From Lachnospiraceae bacterium (lineage in GTDB: Bacteria > Bacillota > Clostridia > Lachnospirales > Lachnospiraceae), in NCBI GenBank assembly GCA_030526195.1, contig JAUNDG010000004.1, forward strand, positions 49,401-113,400: a DNA stretch of 64,000 nucleotides. Direction: 5' to 3'. Shown here one piece after another: positions 60,815 to 64,000 of this stretch (position 1 is its first letter; every line of letters begins with the position of its first letter). The translations under genes were made by a program, and so were the position numbers. The notes under the pieces were generated by a model. That model was not told where the DNA came from. It saw only the letters and a list, made by a program, of their open reading frames with translations, and searched no databases.

Positions 60815-62200
60815 ATGTGTACGATCCTTGGTCATGCTTCTGTTATTACGGTTGATGCGCAGCGACGGGTGATCCGCGACGGGGCGGTGGCCTTTGAGGG
60901 CGACCGAATTCTGGGCGTGGGCACCACGGAAGAGATACGCCGTCGGTTTCCGGAGGGCGACTTTCGGGATATGTCCCGCCATGTGATCATGCCGGGACTT
61001 GTGAATGCCCATGTGCATTTAACCCAGGCCCTCATCAAGGGCTGCGCAGACGACTGTTCCCTGGTGGACTTCCTGGGCAATCGGGTCTGGCGGCTCATGG
61101 GGCATTATGACGCAGATGACGCCCGTCTGAGTGCCGAGCTTTGCCTGCTCGATATGATCAAGGGCGGCACCACCACCTTTGTGGAAACCCTGCTGGCTCA
61201 TCATTACGGTTTGCCGGGCATCACGGAGGCCGTGGTGGAATCCGGCATGCGGGCCTTCCTGGCCAAGTCTGTCATGGACCGTTCCACCTATGCGGACCGG
61301 GATGACAGTCTCATGGATCCGGGCATGGTGGAGGATGGCGATGAGTGCATCGCCGAGGCCATTGCCTGGAAAGAAAAATCCGAAAATGCCGGCGACGGCC
61401 GCATTCACATCTGGCTGGGCCCCCGTCCTGTGGGTTCTTCCACGGACGTGATTCTGAAGAAGGTGGGCGACGCGGCCAAAGCTCACGACATGGGCATCGC
61501 CATTCATTTCTGCGAGGTGCAGGAGGATGTGGAGACCATGAAAAACGTTTATCACAGCGATCCCGGTGCTTTCCTTGAGAAAATGGGGATCCTGACGGAC
61601 CGGACGGTGATGGCTCACTGCGTCTGGCTGACCCGGGCCGATATGAAACTGCTGGCCAGATACGGCAGCACCGTGGCTCATTGTCCCGCCAGCAACGCCA
61701 AGCTGGCCAGCGGCATCGCACCGGTGCCGGCCATGCTGGAGGAAGGGGTCAACGTGGCCCTGGGCACCGATGCGGGCACCTGCGACAACGGCTACGATAT
61801 GTTTGATGCCATGCGTCTGGCGGCCATTATCCATAAGGCGACCACTCTGGATCCCATGGTGGTGCCGGCGGAAACCGTCATTGAAATGGCCACCATCAAC
61901 GGAGCCAAGGCGGTGGGCATGGCCCATGAATTCGGTTCTCTTGAAGAAGGGAAAAAAGCCGATATCATCACCATCGATCTTAATCATCCCCGTATCGCTC
62001 CCAACACCAATCCGGTGTCGGCGGTGGTCTATTCAGCCAAAGCCTCGGACGTGGACAACGTCTGGATCGACGGCCGGGCCGTGGTGGCCGACCGCCGCGT
62101 CATTTCCTTAAATGAACAGGCTATCCTGGATAGAGCCTACGGGCGGATCGACAAGGTGCTGACTCAGGCCGGCGTGGAAAACCGGTCCCGGTGGGAGTGA
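60815..62200 (+). CDS. Amidohydrolase, MtaD/TrzA-like deaminase family
   Basis: The protein belongs to the metal-dependent amidohydrolases that deaminate purine-type or related compounds (for example S-adenosylhomocysteine/methylthioadenosine deaminase). Visible are PGLVNAHVHLTQALIKGCAD (zinc HxH), AIHFCEVQEDVE, VMAHCVWLT, AHCPASNAKLASGIAPV and ALGTDAGTCDNGYDMFDAM (metal aspartate). At 461 residues it is full length. GGAGAGGAG lies before the ATG. The exact substrate cannot be given; purine use elsewhere in the window fits. Confidence 0.88.
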   Translation: MCTILGHASVITVDAQRRVIRDGAVAFEGDRILGVGTTEEIRRRFPEGDFRDMSRHVIMPGLVNAHVHLTQALIKGCADDCSLVDFLGNRVWRLMGHYDADDARLSAELCLLDMIKGGTTTFVETLLAHHYGLPGITEAVVESGMRAFLAKSVMDRSTYADRDDSLMDPGMVEDGDECIAEAIAWKEKSENAGDGRIHIWLGPRPVGSSTDVILKKVGDAAKAHDMGIAIHFCEVQEDVETMKNVYHSDPGAFLEKMGILTDRTVMAHCVWLTRADMKLLARYGSTVAHCPASNAKLASGIAPVPAMLEEGVNVALGTDAGTCDNGYDMFDAMRLAAIIHKATTLDPMVVPAETVIEMATINGAKAVGMAHEFGSLEEGKKADIITIDLNHPRIAPNTNPVSAVVYSAKASDVDNVWIDGRAVVADRRVISLNEQAILDRAYGRIDKVLTQAGVENRSRWE

Positions 62201-62255
62201 AGCGCTTCCCATCAGTCCGGAAAGAATTGTATGTAAAAGGTATTGGAATTAATCA

Positions 62256-64000
62256 GTGAATTTAAAGGAATTACAAATCGGTAAGTCCGCTGTGATCACA
62301 GCGGTGGGAGGTGAAGGCGCGCTGCGTCAGCATTTCCTGGATATGGGGGTCATCCCCGGGGCGGAGGTCACGGTGGTGAAGCTGGCGCCCATGGGCGATC
62401 CCATGGAGCTGCAGATTCACGGCTATGAATTGACGCTGCGCCTGGCGGATGCGGAAAAGATCATCATTGAGCCCATTGCGGAGCGGAGCAATGCCCATAA
62501 GCGCATTGAATCCATTCCCCGGGTGGCCCATCCCGGTCTTGGTGAGACGGGGAAATATCACGACGCATCCTGCGAGAATCCGTTGCCGGATGACACAGTG
62601 CTGACCTATGCCCTGATGGGCAATCAGAACTGCGGCAAGACCTCCCTGTTTAATCAGCTGACGGGGGCGAACCAGCATGTGGGCAATTTCCCCGGGGTCA
62701 CGGTGAGCTTTAAGCACGGCGTGATCCGCGGGTATCCGAAGACCCGCGTGACAGACCTGCCGGGCATTTATTCCATGTCCCCTTACACCAGTGAGGAGAT
62801 CGTGTCCCGGGATTTTGTGCTCAAGGAAAAGCCCCACGCCATCATTAACATCGTGGATGCCACCAATATTGAACGGAATCTCTACCTCACCATGCAGCTT
62901 CTGGAAATGGAGATCCCGATGGTGGTGGCCCTGAATATGATGGACGAGGTCATGGGCAACGGCGGGTCCATCGCCATCAATGAAATGGAAAACTGTCTCG
63001 GTGTGCCGGTGGTGCCCATTTCCGCCATCAAGGGGCAGGGCATCGACGAGCTGATCCGTCACGCGATCCACATCGCAAAATATCAGGAGAAACCGCTCAT
63101 TCAGGATTTCTGCAGCCGGGATGATCACGGCGGCGCCATCCACAGAGCCCATCACACCATTCAGACCATTATTGAAGATCATGCGGAGCGGGCCGGCCTG
63201 CCGGTGCGTTTTGCGGCCAATAAGGTGATCGAGGGTGATCATCTCATCATCGACCAGCTGGCGCTTGATAAAAATGAAATGGCCACCATCGAGCATGTCA
63301 TTGTCCAGATGGAAGAGGAGGGCGGCATGGACCGCAGCGCGGCCATCGCCGACATGCGGTTTGACTATATCGAGCGCGTCTGCGAAAGCACGGTCATCAA
63401 GGGCCGTGTCAGCAAGGAGCGGGTGCGTTCGGAGCGGATCGATAAGCTCCTCACAGGGAAATGGACGGCCATTCCCTGTTTCATCGGCATCATCGCGCTG
63501 ATGTTTTATCTGACCTTTCATGTCATCGGCGGCACCCTGCAGGGGCTTCTCGAAAATGGGATCACGGCTCTCTCGGATGCGGTGGAGGCCTGGATGAACG
63601 CGGTGGGGGTGAGCCCCATTGTGCATGGCCTCGTGATTGACGGCATTTTCGGCGGTGTGGGTTCGGTGCTGAGCTTCCTGCCCATCGTGGTCATCTTGTT
63701 CTTCTTCCTGTCGCTTATGGAAGACAGCGGTTATGCGGCCCGTGTGGCCTTTTTCATGGACAAGTTCCTGCGGAAGATCGGTCTGTCCGGTCGTTCCATC
63801 GTGCCGATGCTCATCGGCTTTGGCTGCAGCGTTCCGGCTGTTATGTCAACCAGAATCCTGCCATCCAGCCGTGACCGGAAGCTTACCACACTGTTGGTCC
63901 CGTTCATGAGCTGTACGGCGAAGCTGCCGATTTATGCTTTCTTTGTCAGCGCATTTTTCCCGCAGAACGGGGCGCTTATTATGGTGGGGCTCTATCTTCT
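62256..64000 (+). CDS. feoB: FeoA-FeoB fusion, ferrous iron transporter (cut by window end)
   Basis: An uninterrupted frame starts at GTG 62256 and runs off the window end. Its first 75 residues form a FeoA SH3-like domain (NLKELQIGKSAVITAVGG, FLDMGVIPGAEVTVVKLAPM), followed by a 40-residue linker and the FeoB G domain with GNQNCGKTSLFN (G1), DLPGIYSM (G3) and NMMDEV (G4). The membrane part has begun by residue about 400 and includes EDSGYAARVAFFMDKFLRKI and IGFGCSVPAVMSTRIL. FeoB imports Fe(II) across the membrane; FeoA normally is separate. GGAA lies 7 bp before the GTG. The product continues beyond 64000. Confidence 0.93.
   Translation, partial: MNLKELQIGKSAVITAVGGEGALRQHFLDMGVIPGAEVTVVKLAPMGDPMELQIHGYELTLRLADAEKIIIEPIAERSNAHKRIESIPRVAHPGLGETGKYHDASCENPLPDDTVLTYALMGNQNCGKTSLFNQLTGANQHVGNFPGVTVSFKHGVIRGYPKTRVTDLPGIYSMSPYTSEEIVSRDFVLKEKPHAIINIVDATNIERNLYLTMQLLEMEIPMVVALNMMDEVMGNGGSIAINEMENCLGVPVVPISAIKGQGIDELIRHAIHIAKYQEKPLIQDFCSRDDHGGAIHRAHHTIQTIIEDHAERAGLPVRFAANKVIEGDHLIIDQLALDKNEMATIEHVIVQMEEEGGMDRSAAIADMRFDYIERVCESTVIKGRVSKERVRSERIDKLLTGKWTAIPCFIGIIALMFYLTFHVIGGTLQGLLENGITALSDAVEAWMNAVGVSPIVHGLVIDGIFGGVGSVLSFLPIVVILFFFLSLMEDSGYAARVAFFMDKFLRKIGLSGRSIVPMLIGFGCSVPAVMSTRILPSSRDRKLTTLLVPFMSCTAKLPIYAFFVSAFFPQNGALIMVGLYL

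Noticed and set aside
61019-61987. Reverse-strand frame opposite the amidohydrolase
   Set aside because: Shadow translation; the plus strand carries all metal-binding motifs of the family.
62271-63626. 451-codon reverse-strand open frame over feoAB
   Set aside because: It is histidine-rich shadow translation of the FeoA-FeoB reading frame, which has clear family motifs on the plus strand and an open frame to the window end.
1-64000. CRISPR arrays, insertion sequences, prophage or integration sites
   Set aside because: No regularly spaced identical repeats with unique spacers, transposase, integrase or phage structural genes were seen.

Overview
The window looks like chromosomal core sequence of an anaerobic, fermentative Gram-positive bacterium of the Clostridia type. 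GC content is in the mid-50s by eye. The basis is a complete four-subunit ferredoxin-dependent 2-oxoacid oxidoreductase, an iron-sulfur type single-chain L-serine dehydratase, adenine deaminase, an XdhC-type molybdenum-hydroxylase factor, Feo ferrous-iron transport, a division/cell-wall cluster in Firmicute order headed by mraZ, and a dnaG-rpoD-trmK-nif3 cluster typical of Firmicutes. No prophage, insertion sequence, CRISPR array or rRNA operon is visible.

Layout. 1-12.2 kb: ychF and lgt, then an abridged division cluster (mraZ, rsmH, ftsL, a class B PBP, mraY, murD, ftsQ-like, ftsZ) ending in nrdR; murF, ftsW, murG, murC and ftsA are absent from it. 12.2-20 kb: pyrH-frr-dxr, a lipoamide dehydrogenase facing a lipoate ligase, then cdsA-rseP. 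20-25 kb: a membrane methyltransferase, tRNA-Leu, serine dehydratase and a purine-type NCS2 permease. 25-31.9 kb: porGDAB, a Nudix-DUF1653 fusion, adenine deaminase and coaX. 32-39.4 kb: two AraC-type regulators, XdhC, an unknown protein, a Na/phosphate cotransporter and an aminotransferase. 39.5-47.6 kb: dgt, dnaG, rpoD, trmK, nif3, a uridine-kinase-like protein and the RNase P RNA. 47.8-51.8 kb: a PAP2 phosphatase and a three-gene ABC importer. 52-59.3 kb: fakA divergent from a four-gene operon (fakB/degV, methyltransferase, GH3 adenylating enzyme, 7TM-GAF-GGDEF-HD-GYP protein). 59.6-64 kb: a lipoprotein amidase, an amidohydrolase and a FeoA-FeoB fusion cut by the window end.

Functional themes are cell division and envelope synthesis, purine salvage or breakdown (NCS2 permease, adenine deaminase, XdhC, amidohydrolase), ferredoxin-linked fermentation of keto acids and serine, and a possible fatty-acid or acyl-signal module that ends in a c-di-GMP phosphodiesterase.

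Several signals lie outside ordinary genes. The heptamer CATTTTC/GAAAATG is strongly over-represented and often forms small palindromes, both between and inside genes. A two-part palindromic repeat of about 100 bp is scattered through intergenic regions. A 72-bp-period tandem array of 53-nt hairpins sits just upstream of the RNase P RNA promoter. A 34-nt repeat occurs upstream of pyrH and again as the last codons of a methyltransferase gene. All coordinates, motif positions and tallies were read by eye; no database search was run.
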